A DNA stretch of 37,963 nucleotides from Pseudobutyrivibrio xylanivorans DSM 14809 (GTDB lineage Bacteria > Bacillota > Clostridia > Lachnospirales > Lachnospiraceae), in the NCBI RefSeq assembly GCF_900141825.1, contig NZ_FQYQ01000026.1, positions 1 to 37,963 on the forward strand. Reading direction: 5' to 3'. This document shows, one piece after another, positions 23,281 to 32,550 of this stretch. Made by a program: the position numbers and the translations under genes. Within the stretch, counting starts at the first letter, position 1. Each line of letters starts with the position of its first letter. The notes beneath the pieces are model-generated. The model searched no databases, had not been told where the DNA came from, and worked only from the letters and a program-made list of their open reading frames with translations.

Positions 23281-23311
23281 AAGGAATGCGCTTTTAATGT
23301 GCATTCCTTTT
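23281..23311 (+). terminator. Intrinsic terminator
   Basis: A 9-bp stem AAGGAATGC / GCATTCCTT with an 11-nt loop and a short T-run ends the toxin-antitoxin/MazG transcript. Confidence 0.75.
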
Positions 23312-23317
23312 ATTAGG

Positions 23318-23345
23318 TTGACAAATCCGTATAAAAGAATATAAT
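23318..23345 (+). promoter_or_regulatory. Promoter of the Rpn-type nuclease gene
   Basis: Consensus TTGACA (23318-23323) and TATAAT (23340-23345) spaced 16 bases, 65 bases before the gene start. Confidence 0.75.
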
Positions 23346-23410
23346 TAGTACATAGAAAACGGATTGAATACGATTATACGAATTTAATGCGTGCTAGTTA
23401 TGGAGTAATA

Positions 23411-24403
23411 ATGGGTAAGTCAGATGTTATAAGCTGCAATGTTATGGATAATCCAGCATACTTTGCAGACACTATCAATAATGGATTATTTGGTGGAAAG
23501 GAGCTTGTGAGGCCGGAGAATCTTAGAGAGTTGGATTCCACAGAAAGTGCTATTTTAGAAGATGCATTTAAAGACATTGTTCCATTTAAAAAGGAGAGAG
23601 ATATCTTAAAAAGAGCTAAATTTCTTAGGGATGATGTGGCTACATATGTTATCATAGGAATAGAAAATCAGACAGAAATTGATTATGCAATGCCGGTAAG
23701 GAATTTCTGCTATGATGCCTTGAGATATGTTAAACAGATAGAAGCTATTTCATCTGCTAACAGAACATCAGCAGCTAATGGGAAAAAGAGTAGTTTAAGT
23801 AAGGCAGAATTTTTGTCTGGTATTAGAAAAGATGATAAAATAGAACCAATAATTACACTTACCGTATATTATGGTACCAAGGAATGGGATGGTCCTTTAT
23901 CATTACATGAAATGTTCTCAGATCAGGTGAGTCCAGAAATTTTATCTTTAGTTTCTGATTATCGCCTTAATCTATTGGAACCTAAGAAGATTTCAAGCTG
24001 GGTTAATTTTAAGACCGATGTTGGCATTTTGTTTGAGCTGATTTCCGCTTCAGACAAAAAGAATGGAATTAAAGAGCTTGTTATGAATAGCCCAGAAAGA
24101 TACTCTGATGTAAATAATGATATAATTAGGGCTATCAATTTCTATACAAAGTGTAAGTTACCAGTAAATGAGTTGGAGGAGAGTACAAATATGTGCTATG
24201 CATGGGAAAGCTCTATGAATGAGGCTAAGGATGAGGGCAGAGAAGAAGGTAGAGTGGAAGGCAGAGTGGAAGGAAAAGAAGAGCTTATGCAATTATTTTC
24301 TTGGTTAAAAGAAGCAGGTCGTCTTGAGGAAGCTATTGCTATTATGGATCAAGAGAATATAGATCTTAGAAATAAATTATTTGAAGAATTTAAAGCTAAT
24401 TAA
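23411..24403 (+). CDS. Rpn/PD-(D/E)XK-family nuclease (330 aa)
   Basis: I chose the ATG at 23411 (GGAG 5 bases upstream; MGKSDVISCNVMDNPAYFAD is the usual family start) over 23387, which has no ribosome site. Family traits: early DNPAYFADTINNGLF block, a VATYVIIGIENQTEIDYAMP strand carrying the GIENQ motif of the nuclease core, a mid LTVYYGTKEWDGP stretch, and a C-terminal GREEGRVEGRVEGKEE repeat. These match the recombination-promoting nuclease/putative transposase proteins, which are often prone to copy change in the C-terminal repeat. Expected activity: DNA cleavage; role in defence or recombination is uncertain. It is probably co-transcribed with the XRE gene 20 bases downstream. Confidence 0.85.
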   Translation: MGKSDVISCNVMDNPAYFADTINNGLFGGKELVRPENLRELDSTESAILEDAFKDIVPFKKERDILKRAKFLRDDVATYVIIGIENQTEIDYAMPVRNFCYDALRYVKQIEAISSANRTSAANGKKSSLSKAEFLSGIRKDDKIEPIITLTVYYGTKEWDGPLSLHEMFSDQVSPEILSLVSDYRLNLLEPKKISSWVNFKTDVGILFELISASDKKNGIKELVMNSPERYSDVNNDIIRAINFYTKCKLPVNELEESTNMCYAWESSMNEAKDEGREEGRVEGRVEGKEELMQLFSWLKEAGRLEEAIAIMDQENIDLRNKLFEEFKAN

Positions 24404-24423
24404 TTATATCAAGTGAGGATATT

Positions 24424-24774
24424 ATGACTATAAGCGATAGAGTTTTTGAGAAGCTTCAGGAACAGGGGATGACACAGAAGGAGTTTTCAGCGCAGACAGG
24501 GATTCCAGAGAGCACAGTTAGTGACTGGAGAAAAAAGAAGACAAACCCAGCTGCGGATAAGATTTTGATTATCTGCAAGGTTCTTGGTGTTACGCCTGAG
24601 TGGATATTATCTGGAATAGATGCAGATGGCGGCAGAAGCAAACCAGTGGATTATTATATTGTGGAGAAATCTTCTGAACAAGGTAAGCTAATCGAGACCT
24701 TTAACAATATGTCAGGTAGGGATAAAACATATCTTTTAGGATATATAGAAGCTTTTAAGAATATGCAAAAATAG
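24424..24774 (+). CDS. XRE-family transcriptional regulator (116 aa)
   Basis: It starts at the ATG at 24424 (GTGAGG 7 bases upstream). Residues about 5-60 form a classical lambda-repressor-like HTH: VFEKLQEQGMTQKEFSAQTG, then IPESTVSDWRKKKTNP and a VLGVTPEWILSG ending. The C-terminal 45 residues may dimerise. It follows the nuclease gene by 20 bases and could regulate it, or the downstream editing gene. Confidence 0.85.
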   Translation: MTISDRVFEKLQEQGMTQKEFSAQTGIPESTVSDWRKKKTNPAADKILIICKVLGVTPEWILSGIDADGGRSKPVDYYIVEKSSEQGKLIETFNNMSGRDKTYLLGYIEAFKNMQK

Positions 24775-24811
24775 GGAGTTAATGTGCCTGTTCCCATTTT
24801 GGAGGATTAAA

Positions 24812-25357
24812 ATGAAATTACTAAAAGGAAGACCAGATAATTGTGAAGGAAGACAACAAAGAGAAATTCGTACCTACGATTTTTTGGATAATCTTGGAAT
24901 TGAGTATGAAAGAACAGATCATGAAGCAGCAGGAACTATGGATGTCTGCAACGAGATTGATAAAATTTTGGATGTAACAATTTGCAAGAATCTATTCTTG
25001 TGTAATAAGCAGAAGACTAAGTTCTATTTGCTTATGATGCCAGGAGATAAGAAATTTAAAACAAAGGAGCTATCTAGTCAGATTAATTCTGCCAGACTTT
25101 CATTTGCATCTCCAGAAGATATGCTGAAATACCTTGATATTGAGCCAGGCTCAGTAAGCATTATGGGATTAATGAATGATAAAGAACATGCAGTTAAGCT
25201 TCTTGTAGATGAAGATGTAAAAAAAGATGAGTATATTGGTTGTCATCCATGTATTAACACATCTAGCTTAAAGATAAAAACTGTAGATATTTTTGATAAA
25301 TTCCTCCCCGCTGTAGGCCATGAACCAGAGATTGTACACTTGGTGGGAGAAGAATAA
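24812..25357 (+). CDS. ProX/YbaK-type prolyl-tRNA editing protein (181 aa)
   Basis: I chose the ATG at 24812 with GGAGG at 24801. The fold is that of prolyl-tRNA synthetase-associated (PrdX/ProX) editing domains: an early TYDFLDNLGIEYERTDHEAA block, the ICKNLFLCNKQKTKFYLLMM segment with the conserved lysine, then SVSIMGLMND and GCHPC. These proteins remove mischarged Ala or Cys from tRNA-Pro in the cytosol. Length is standard. First clear core-genome gene on this side. Confidence 0.85.
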   Translation: MKLLKGRPDNCEGRQQREIRTYDFLDNLGIEYERTDHEAAGTMDVCNEIDKILDVTICKNLFLCNKQKTKFYLLMMPGDKKFKTKELSSQINSARLSFASPEDMLKYLDIEPGSVSIMGLMNDKEHAVKLLVDEDVKKDEYIGCHPCINTSSLKIKTVDIFDKFLPAVGHEPEIVHLVGEE

Positions 25358-25370
25358 TGATTATTTCACA

Positions 25371-25420
25371 AAGCTACCTCATTTTGAGATTACCTCATTT
25401 TGAGATAGCTTTTTATTTTT
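25371..25420 (+). terminator. Terminator containing a 16-bp tandem duplication
   Basis: AAGCTA...TAGCTT flanks pair as a stem; between them TACCTCATTTTGAGAT occurs twice in tandem (25375-25390 and 25391-25406, identical). Each copy holds CTCA/TGAG, so one copy alone would make an ordinary terminator. T-run at 25410-25420. Confidence 0.7.
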
Positions 25421-25555
25421 CCAAATAGGAGAAATAAAATACTCCTAATCACCAATTTTGTACTGTTGTACTTAAATAAGATAACCTATAATCAAATCAA
25501 CAACACAGAAGTGTTATACTATTTTCAAATAATGATTGTAGAAAGGATGTTTATT

Positions 25556-25759
25556 ATGAGTAAAAAATTATACAAGAGTTCAGACAGAAAGCTTTGTGGT
25601 GTTTGCGGTGGTATAGCAAATTATTTTGACATTGATCCTACAGTGGTTAGATTGCTTTGGGTATTATTTACACTGGCAGGTGGGTCAGGAATTCTTGCTT
25701 ATATTATTGCTGCAATCATCATGGATGACGAGCCAGATTACATCGATATGAATAATTAA
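25556..25759 (+). CDS. PspC-domain membrane protein (67 aa)
   Basis: I chose the ATG at 25556 (GAAAGG upstream). The product is a single PspC domain: MSKKLYKSSDRKLCGVCGGI, IANYFDIDPTVVRLLWVLF and one membrane helix GGSGILAYIIAAIIM, then an acidic tail. Small PspC proteins belong to cell-envelope stress responses. A TATAAT at 25487 with a TTGTAC 15 bases upstream could be the promoter, although the spacing is short. The next gene starts 22 bases after the stop, so the two may be co-transcribed. Confidence 0.88.
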   Translation: MSKKLYKSSDRKLCGVCGGIANYFDIDPTVVRLLWVLFTLAGGSGILAYIIAAIIMDDEPDYIDMNN

Positions 25760-25781
25760 GAAAGGATGAGGGAGAGAAATA

Positions 25782-26591
25782 TTGACTGAGACAACTACAA
25801 AGCGTTGGGGACTTATTACAAAAGTCCTTTTAATGGTATTTCTTATTGTTTTTTCTTACTGTGTGGCTTCTGCCAAAACTGAGAACCTGCCTGTGTTTGG
25901 TGGTTCTGTAGAAACACTCGAAGAGGCTAAAACTACTGTTATGGGTATAGCAGGGGCAACTATTGCAATGTCTGTAGTTATCACTTTTTTGCCAGACGAT
26001 TATGCTACTCCTTTGGCAGATTCACTGGCGGACATGAATAAATATTTCATTTTGATGCTTGGAATGATTATGTTTGAAAAGCTCCTTGTTATCAAAGGTG
26101 TACCACTAGTTTTTAAATTTGTTATTCCAGTGGCAATTATACTGCTTTTAGCTTATATGTTTACCAAGAAAGAATTTTTAAGAGCTTTATCTATGAAGAT
26201 ATTTGCATTGGCAGTTGTTCTTGTCTTGGTAGTGCCATGCGGTACGGCCTTATCTGAAAAGATTTGTGCAGATTACATGCCTTATGTGGAAGAAACTGTT
26301 AACCTTGCAGAGGATGGTGCCAAAAATGTAGAAGGAATTTCTGAGACCACTTCTGATAAAGGTTTCTTTGAGAAGATTTCTGTGGCTTTCCAGTCAGCTA
26401 TTGATGGTGTAAAGGATCTTTTTGATTATTACAAGGGCATTATTCAGAAATTTATCGTAGCTATTGTTATTTTGATAATAGCCTACTGTGTTATTCCGGT
26501 TTTAACTTTTGCATTGCTTCTTTGGATATTGAACCAACTGTTTCAGTTTAGCAGCTTTAAAATCAGAATGAGGAGTGGAGGCGATGAATAA
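25782..26591 (+). CDS. Multi-pass membrane protein (269 aa)
   Basis: It starts with TTG at 25782 behind GAGGGAGA; no ATG fits the reading frame nearby. Hydrophobic segments are seen near residues 12-30, 50-67, 88-103, 108-125, 137-155 and 225-255, with an extracytoplasmic-looking helical region at about 160-220. No catalytic motif. It overlaps the DUF4230 gene by 8 bases, so the pair probably works together in the envelope. Family unknown to me beyond conserved clostridial pairing. Confidence 0.75.
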   Translation: MTETTTKRWGLITKVLLMVFLIVFSYCVASAKTENLPVFGGSVETLEEAKTTVMGIAGATIAMSVVITFLPDDYATPLADSLADMNKYFILMLGMIMFEKLLVIKGVPLVFKFVIPVAIILLLAYMFTKKEFLRALSMKIFALAVVLVLVVPCGTALSEKICADYMPYVEETVNLAEDGAKNVEGISETTSDKGFFEKISVAFQSAIDGVKDLFDYYKGIIQKFIVAIVILIIAYCVIPVLTFALLLWILNQLFQFSSFKIRMRSGGDE

Positions 26592-27276
26592 GACTAATAT
26601 ACAGAAGGCTGTTTGCGCTGTTTTGCTGGTAGCAACACTTTCGATTATTATTGCATACAATGTTAGGAAAGATAATGACACCACCAGATTTGATGATGGC
26701 ATTGAAATGATTGAGCCTAACACAATTAAGCTAGATGGCAGCGGAGTGAGAGTGTCATTTTCTGATGTTATTCTTTCAAAGCCAAATGAGACCAGGAAGC
26801 TTGTGGCATACGAAGTGACTGGTGATGTGAGCTACACCATTGAAGACAGAATGCTTGATTCACTGGACTGGGACCCAACTAAGAAATATCAGACTGTCAC
26901 ATATAAAGGCAAAGGAAGTTTTGTTGTAGACCTTGATAAACTTAATAAATCTAATATTATTGATGATGAAGAAAACAAGGTTCTGACTATAAAGATTAAG
27001 CATCCATATCTGGATACAATCGAAATAGATCCAGATAAGGTGGAGATTGGTAGTCAGAAAAGTGGTTTCTTTACAATTGGTTCTATTAAGCTTACAGTAC
27101 AGGATTACAATACCATTGAAAAGGAATTAAGCAGAAGACTTAAAGAGAGCTTTAATGAAGCTTCCAATGGACAAAAAGCAGATGATTTGGCGTTGAAAGC
27201 TGTGTATGATATTTATGAGCCTGTTGTGAAGGCGGTAGATAACAGATATACTTTAAAGATAGAATTTAGTAACTAA
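26584..27276 (+). CDS. DUF4230-type membrane-anchored protein (230 aa)
   Basis: The ATG at 26584 follows GTGGAGGCG and overlaps the previous gene by 8 bases. One N-terminal membrane anchor (residues 8-25) precedes an extracellular beta-rich domain: VAYEVTGDVSYTIEDRML, YKGKGSFVVDLDKLNKS, LTIKIKHPYLDTIEIDPD. This is the pattern of DUF4230 proteins. Residues about 180-215 form a helical tail. Function is unknown; the partner is the multi-pass protein just upstream. Confidence 0.8.
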   Translation: MNKTNIQKAVCAVLLVATLSIIIAYNVRKDNDTTRFDDGIEMIEPNTIKLDGSGVRVSFSDVILSKPNETRKLVAYEVTGDVSYTIEDRMLDSLDWDPTKKYQTVTYKGKGSFVVDLDKLNKSNIIDDEENKVLTIKIKHPYLDTIEIDPDKVEIGSQKSGFFTIGSIKLTVQDYNTIEKELSRRLKESFNEASNGQKADDLALKAVYDIYEPVVKAVDNRYTLKIEFSN

Positions 27277-27293
27277 CAGATAAGGAATCATAC

Positions 27294-28337
27294 ATGGAAG
27301 AAAAGCAGCACAAAAGAAGAGTTCGTTATTCAGGAAAATACCCAAAGAAATTCGAGGAAAAATATAAGGAACACAACCCAGAAAAATACAAGGACACCAT
27401 AGAACGAGTTATAAGTAAAGGCTCTACTCCAGCTGGAATGCATATTTCGATTATGGTGAAGGAGATTTTAGATTTCCTTCAGATAAAGCCAGGTCAGCAG
27501 GGGTTGGATTGCACCTTAGGATACGGTGGTCACACTAGAAAAATGCTTGAGCAGCTTCAGGGGAATGGTTGTGTTTATGGACTAGATGTAGATCCTATTG
27601 AATCCGCAAAGACGGTAGAACGCCTTCGCGGATTTGGTTTTGGTGAAGACAATTTTCAGTTCAGACTTATTAATTTTGCAAATATAGATAAAGTGGCTGA
27701 GGAAGCAGGACAGTTTGATTTTGTTCTGGCTGATCTTGGGGTTTCTTCTATGCAGATTGATAATCCTGAAAGAGGATTCTCATATAAGATAGATGGTCCA
27801 CTTGATTTGCGTCTTGATCCGAAACATGGCGAATCAGCGGCTGAGCGTTTACACAATATTACTGAAGAAGAGTTTGTTGGAATGATGGTGGAAAATTCCG
27901 ACGAACCATACGCCGAGGAGATTGCTCATAAGGTATTTACTCTAATGTCAAAGGGGAATCCTATGGATACCACTACAGCTCTTCGAGAGGCTATTACAGA
28001 GGCACTTTGGAAAGTACCTAAGGATGAGAAGGAGCAGGCAGTTAAGAAAAGCTGTGCCAGAGTTTTCCAGGCACTTCGTATAGATGTTAACAGCGAATTC
28101 GAGGTGTTGTATTCATTTCTTGAAAAGCTTCCTGGCATTTTAAAACCAGGTGGACGAGTTGCAATTCTGACTTTCCATTCTGGAGAGGACAGACTTGTAA
28201 AAAAATCATTTAAAGAGCTTGCTAGAGAGGGTGTTTATTCTGAAGTTTCATCGGATGTAATTCGACCATCAGCAGAGGAATGTAGAATCAATCCTAGAAG
28301 CAAATCAACTAAGATGAGATGGGCAATCAAGGCATAG
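27294..28337 (+). CDS. rsmH: RsmH-like rRNA methyltransferase, divergent (347 aa)
   Basis: Homologue of RsmH/MraW, which methylates N4 of C1402 in 16S rRNA. The SAM loop is LDCTLGYGGHTRKML (about residues 65-80); later come VLADLGVSSMQIDNPERGFS, the family fingerprint, and AILTFHSGEDRLVKKSFKEL. Compared with the dcw-cluster enzyme it has an about 45-residue basic N-terminal extension (KHKRR..., KYPKKFEEKYKEHNPEK). It lies next to tRNA genes, not beside ftsL/pbp genes, so it may be a second paralogue with a different RNA target. Start ATG at 27294; the upstream ribosome site AAGGAATC is moderate. Confidence 0.88.
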   Translation: MEEKQHKRRVRYSGKYPKKFEEKYKEHNPEKYKDTIERVISKGSTPAGMHISIMVKEILDFLQIKPGQQGLDCTLGYGGHTRKMLEQLQGNGCVYGLDVDPIESAKTVERLRGFGFGEDNFQFRLINFANIDKVAEEAGQFDFVLADLGVSSMQIDNPERGFSYKIDGPLDLRLDPKHGESAAERLHNITEEEFVGMMVENSDEPYAEEIAHKVFTLMSKGNPMDTTTALREAITEALWKVPKDEKEQAVKKSCARVFQALRIDVNSEFEVLYSFLEKLPGILKPGGRVAILTFHSGEDRLVKKSFKELAREGVYSEVSSDVIRPSAEECRINPRSKSTKMRWAIKA

Positions 28338-28414
28338 TTTCAAAGCATTGGACAGGGATGGTTTTCAGCCAATTGGACAAATATAAAAAAGTATTGCGAA
28401 TATTTGTTTTACGG

Positions 28415-28444
28415 TTGACAATCCACCTAATCCAATGATATATT
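28415..28444 (+). promoter_or_regulatory. Promoter of the tRNA genes
   Basis: TTGACA (28415-28420) and TATATT (28439-28444) spaced 18 bases, about 40 bases before tRNA-Val. Confidence 0.65.
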
Positions 28445-28485
28445 ATACGAGTCGCTTGAAGCGGTAATAAAACGCTAAAAGCTCT

Positions 28486-28558
28486 GGGATCTTAGCTCAG
28501 CTGGGAGAGCATCTGCCTTACAAGCAGGGGGTCACAGGTTCGAGCCCTGTAGGTCCCA
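28486..28558 (+). tRNA. tRNA-Val (anticodon TAC)
   Basis: Acceptor GGGATCT pairs with AGGTCCC (one T-G); D arm AGCTCAGCTGGGAGAGC; anticodon arm CTGCCTTACAAGCAG with TAC in the loop; T arm CAGGTTCGAGCCCTG; discriminator A at 28558. CCA is not encoded. Confidence 0.95.
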
Positions 28559-28585
28559 TTCAGTTAATTAAATATTTGTCGATGC

Positions 28586-28659
28586 GGCGAGATAGCTCAG
28601 TTGGCTAGAGCACGCGGTTCATACCCGCGGTGTCGAGGGTTCGAATCCCCCTCTCGCTA
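28586..28659 (+). tRNA. tRNA-Met, elongator type (anticodon CAT)
   Basis: Acceptor GGCGAGA with TCTCGCT (terminal G-T, as in other Firmicute elongator tRNA-Met); D arm AGCTCAGTTGGCTAGAGC; anticodon arm CGCGGTTCATACCCGCG with CAT; T arm GAGGGTTCGAATCCCCC; discriminator A. The paired first base and this loop fit the elongator, not the initiator. Confidence 0.93.
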
Positions 28660-28661
28660 CT

Positions 28662-28699
28662 AAAAAATAAGCTAGACCATTTGGTCTAGCTTATTTTTT
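28662..28699 (+). terminator. Terminator of the tRNA operon
   Basis: A perfect 18-bp stem, AATAAGCTAGACCA with TGGTCTAGCTTATT plus flanking A and T runs. The long symmetric A/T ends would work in both directions. Confidence 0.93.
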
Positions 28700-28731
28700 A
28701 TGTTGCTAGATATGGATTTAATTCAATCAAA

Positions 28732-28826
28732 CCGCGGGTTTCCCGCGGCTTCGAGGGGCGAGCGTGGTCCGGGGGACCACATGGTTGCGAGCCGACCGAG
28801 CCGGCAGGTGAGACTCGAATCCCCCT
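28732..28826. repeat. GC-rich palindromic element with tRNA-like flanks
   Basis: Hairpins CCGCGGG-TTT-CCCGCGG (28732-28748) and GTGGTCC-GGG-GGACCAC (28764-28780) are followed by GCGAG(N5)CGAGCCG, shared with the element at 21.3 kb. CCCGCGGCTTCGAGGG (28742) matches 14 of 16 bases of the adjacent tRNA-Met, and TCGAATCCCCCT (28815-28826) matches its T arm exactly. A 75-codon frame crossing this block is not a credible gene. Confidence 0.55.
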
Positions 28827-28887
28827 TTCTTATGAAATATTACACAAATGTTAAATTAATATTGCATATTATGACATTTGTTGCTAA

Positions 28888-30801
<1,914 letters not shown>

Positions 30802-30813
30802 TTTAGTTATTTT

Positions 30814-30840
30814 AGGGAATCCTGAGGGGTTCCCTTTTTT
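30814..30840 (+). terminator. Terminator of the esterase gene
   Basis: AGGGAATCC pairs with GGGTTCCCT (one T-G) around TGAG, followed by six Ts. Confidence 0.85.
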
Positions 30841-30984
30841 GTTGTGAATTCAATGTGAAAAAAGAAAATCAATACTGTGAAACCCATTGAAAAAAAATCT
30901 GCGTGTGATAACTTTGAAAATGAAAATGGTTCTAAAAATTAAAAAGGGAGTGTAATAATCATCGCTTTGATAGGAGACTAAACT

Positions 30985-31707
30985 ATGAAGAAGATTATTT
31001 TTACACTCACAGTTTTGGTAATGATTTTTGCATTGCCAAAGAGTAGTATTATTGCAAATGCTACTGAGATTACAGATTTTGATCCGGTGTATTATGCGGC
31101 CAATAATCCTGACGTAGTGGAGACATTTGGAAATGATCCTCAGATTTTACTGGCACATTATATAAATTGTGGTCAGGCTGAGGGACGTTATAAAAATGCA
31201 AATGAAGAAGCTAATGGGATTGTGGTATCGCCAGAAGTGATAGCACCAGAAGTAATAGATCCGTCGGATACCAAGCAGGCTGTGGTTGAGGCACCTAGCC
31301 TTATCGGCACAGTGTTTGAAAATCTACCATATCCTACCTATGTAGATGTAGATATCGATAATCAGACGGTTTCCTATTTTGAAAACAATGTTTTGGTAAT
31401 GCAAAGCCCTTGTGTCACAGGAAAGACTTCAGCTCATCGGGGAACACCAAAGGGTACATATTCTATTAAGGCTCATATTCCTGGTAAGACTCTCAGGGGG
31501 CCTACCTGGAAAGTATGGGTTGATTATTGGATGAGATTTACAGATTCCAATATAGGCCTTCATGATGCAACATGGCGTTCGGAAGAAGAGTTTGGAGGGG
31601 ATACATACGTTAACCATGGTTCTCACGGCTGTGTAAATCTTCCTTATGAATTTGCATCGCAGTTGTTTAATAAAGTAAATATTGGAACTAAAGTTGTAGT
31701 AAGGTAG
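30985..31707 (+). CDS. L,D-transpeptidase, YkuD family, secreted (240 aa)
   Basis: The ATG at 30985 follows TAGGAGA. A signal peptide occupies residues 1-26 (ANA cleavage). Residues about 30-65 are a short repeat domain (FDPVYYAANNPDVVETFGND and HYINCGQAEGRYK) common in secreted clostridial proteins. Residues about 115-240 are the YkuD catalytic domain, ending in HGSHGCVNLP with the catalytic cysteine C216. It would form 3-3 cross-links in peptidoglycan or attach proteins. Single gene; no operon partner is evident. Confidence 0.9.
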   Translation: MKKIIFTLTVLVMIFALPKSSIIANATEITDFDPVYYAANNPDVVETFGNDPQILLAHYINCGQAEGRYKNANEEANGIVVSPEVIAPEVIDPSDTKQAVVEAPSLIGTVFENLPYPTYVDVDIDNQTVSYFENNVLVMQSPCVTGKTSAHRGTPKGTYSIKAHIPGKTLRGPTWKVWVDYWMRFTDSNIGLHDATWRSEEEFGGDTYVNHGSHGCVNLPYEFASQLFNKVNIGTKVVVR

Positions 31708-31767
31708 TTAAAATTTTGTTGCAGCGCATTTAGGGGTATGTGCATGCGGATATGGAGGAGTTGGGTT

Positions 31768-31968
31768 ATGGAAGTTATGGTTAAGGGGAAAGATGATAAG
31801 ACAGCTGCCAGTGAATACTATGATTTATATCTTTCTATCCGAAAAGCATTGCGCGAAGGAAAGATGGAGATAAGTGATGCAGAAGCATATCTGGCATATA
31901 AGGAACTTCTGCTTACTAAGAAAGCGAAGCAGCTGGCACAGGAAATGATAAAGCATATAAAAGAGTAA
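31768..31968 (+). CDS. Small helical protein (66 aa)
   Basis: I chose the ATG at 31768 with GGAGGAG 6 bases upstream, over a frame open from 31738. The product is helical and charged, with ASEYYDLYLSIRKALREGKM followed by EISDAEAYLAYKELLLTKKAK. No membrane segment. It has the size and composition of a small regulatory or coiled-coil protein; family unknown. Confidence 0.65.
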   Translation: MEVMVKGKDDKTAASEYYDLYLSIRKALREGKMEISDAEAYLAYKELLLTKKAKQLAQEMIKHIKE

Positions 31969-31994
31969 AGAAAATGGCTATATAAAATATTCAG

Positions 31995-32023
31995 TTGTTG
32001 CTGATATTTATATCACTTATAAT
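31995..32023 (+). promoter_or_regulatory. Promoter upstream of the phosphatase gene
   Basis: TTGTTG (31995-32000), 17-base spacer, perfect TATAAT (32018-32023). Transcription would start near 32030, 15 bases before a terminator-like hairpin. Confidence 0.6.
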
Positions 32024-32044
32024 ATAATAAAATTGAAATTGATT

Positions 32045-32074
32045 GCTGCTGGGGTTGGCCCGGCAGCACTTTTT
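32045..32074 (+). terminator. Terminator-like hairpin in the leader of the phosphatase gene
   Basis: A 9-bp GC-rich stem GCTGCTGGG / CCCGGCAGC (with one T-G) and ACTTTTT lie between the promoter and the ribosome site CAGGAGAA at 32078. It either ends the upstream 66-aa transcript or attenuates this gene. Confidence 0.7.
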
Positions 32075-32090
32075 GTACAGGAGAATTGTT

Positions 32091-32543
32091 ATGATTAAGA
32101 TCTTATTTGTTTGCCATGGTTCGATTTGTAGATCTCCGATGGCTAAATATGTTCTGCAGGATATGGTAGATAAACGAGGTATAGCACAGGATTTCTTTAT
32201 TGATTGTGCAGCTATGACTTACGAGGAGATAGGAAATCCAGTATATCCACCTGTGCGTCAGGTATTGAATAGCCATGATATAAATTGTGATGGTTATGCA
32301 GCTCGTCATGTTCGTAAAGACGAATATCGTGAATACGATTATATTATTGGCATGGACGCAGAAAATATGCGAGACCTGGCATATGAATTTGGACCTGATC
32401 CAGATGGAAAGATTTATAGGCTTCTAGATTTTACAGACAGACCAAGAGATATTGCAGACCCTTGGTACACAAGAAAGTTTGATGATTGTTATGAAGATGT
32501 AATCAGGGGCTGTGAAGGCTTATTAAAGCGTTTGGGATATTAG
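32091..32543 (+). CDS. Low-molecular-weight protein-tyrosine-phosphatase (150 aa)
   Basis: The ATG at 32091 follows AGGAGAA. The P-loop is C8-HGSIC-R14-S15 (CX5RS) with Ser where most members have Asn (CxGNxCRS), and the general acid is D123 in DPW (123-125). Length is normal for LMW-PTP. The enzyme dephosphorylates protein tyrosines or arginines in the cytosol. The Asn-to-Ser change in the loop is tolerated in some homologues. It is followed after 7 bases by the nuclease-fold gene, suggesting one transcript. Confidence 0.88.
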   Translation: MIKILFVCHGSICRSPMAKYVLQDMVDKRGIAQDFFIDCAAMTYEEIGNPVYPPVRQVLNSHDINCDGYAARHVRKDEYREYDYIIGMDAENMRDLAYEFGPDPDGKIYRLLDFTDRPRDIADPWYTRKFDDCYEDVIRGCEGLLKRLGY

Positions 32544-32550
32544 AGTATAT

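Noticed and set aside
24240-24285. Tandem repeat in the Rpn-type gene as a CRISPR-like or minisatellite array
   Set aside because: It encodes the usual GREEGRVEGRVEG repeat of the family and has no spacers.
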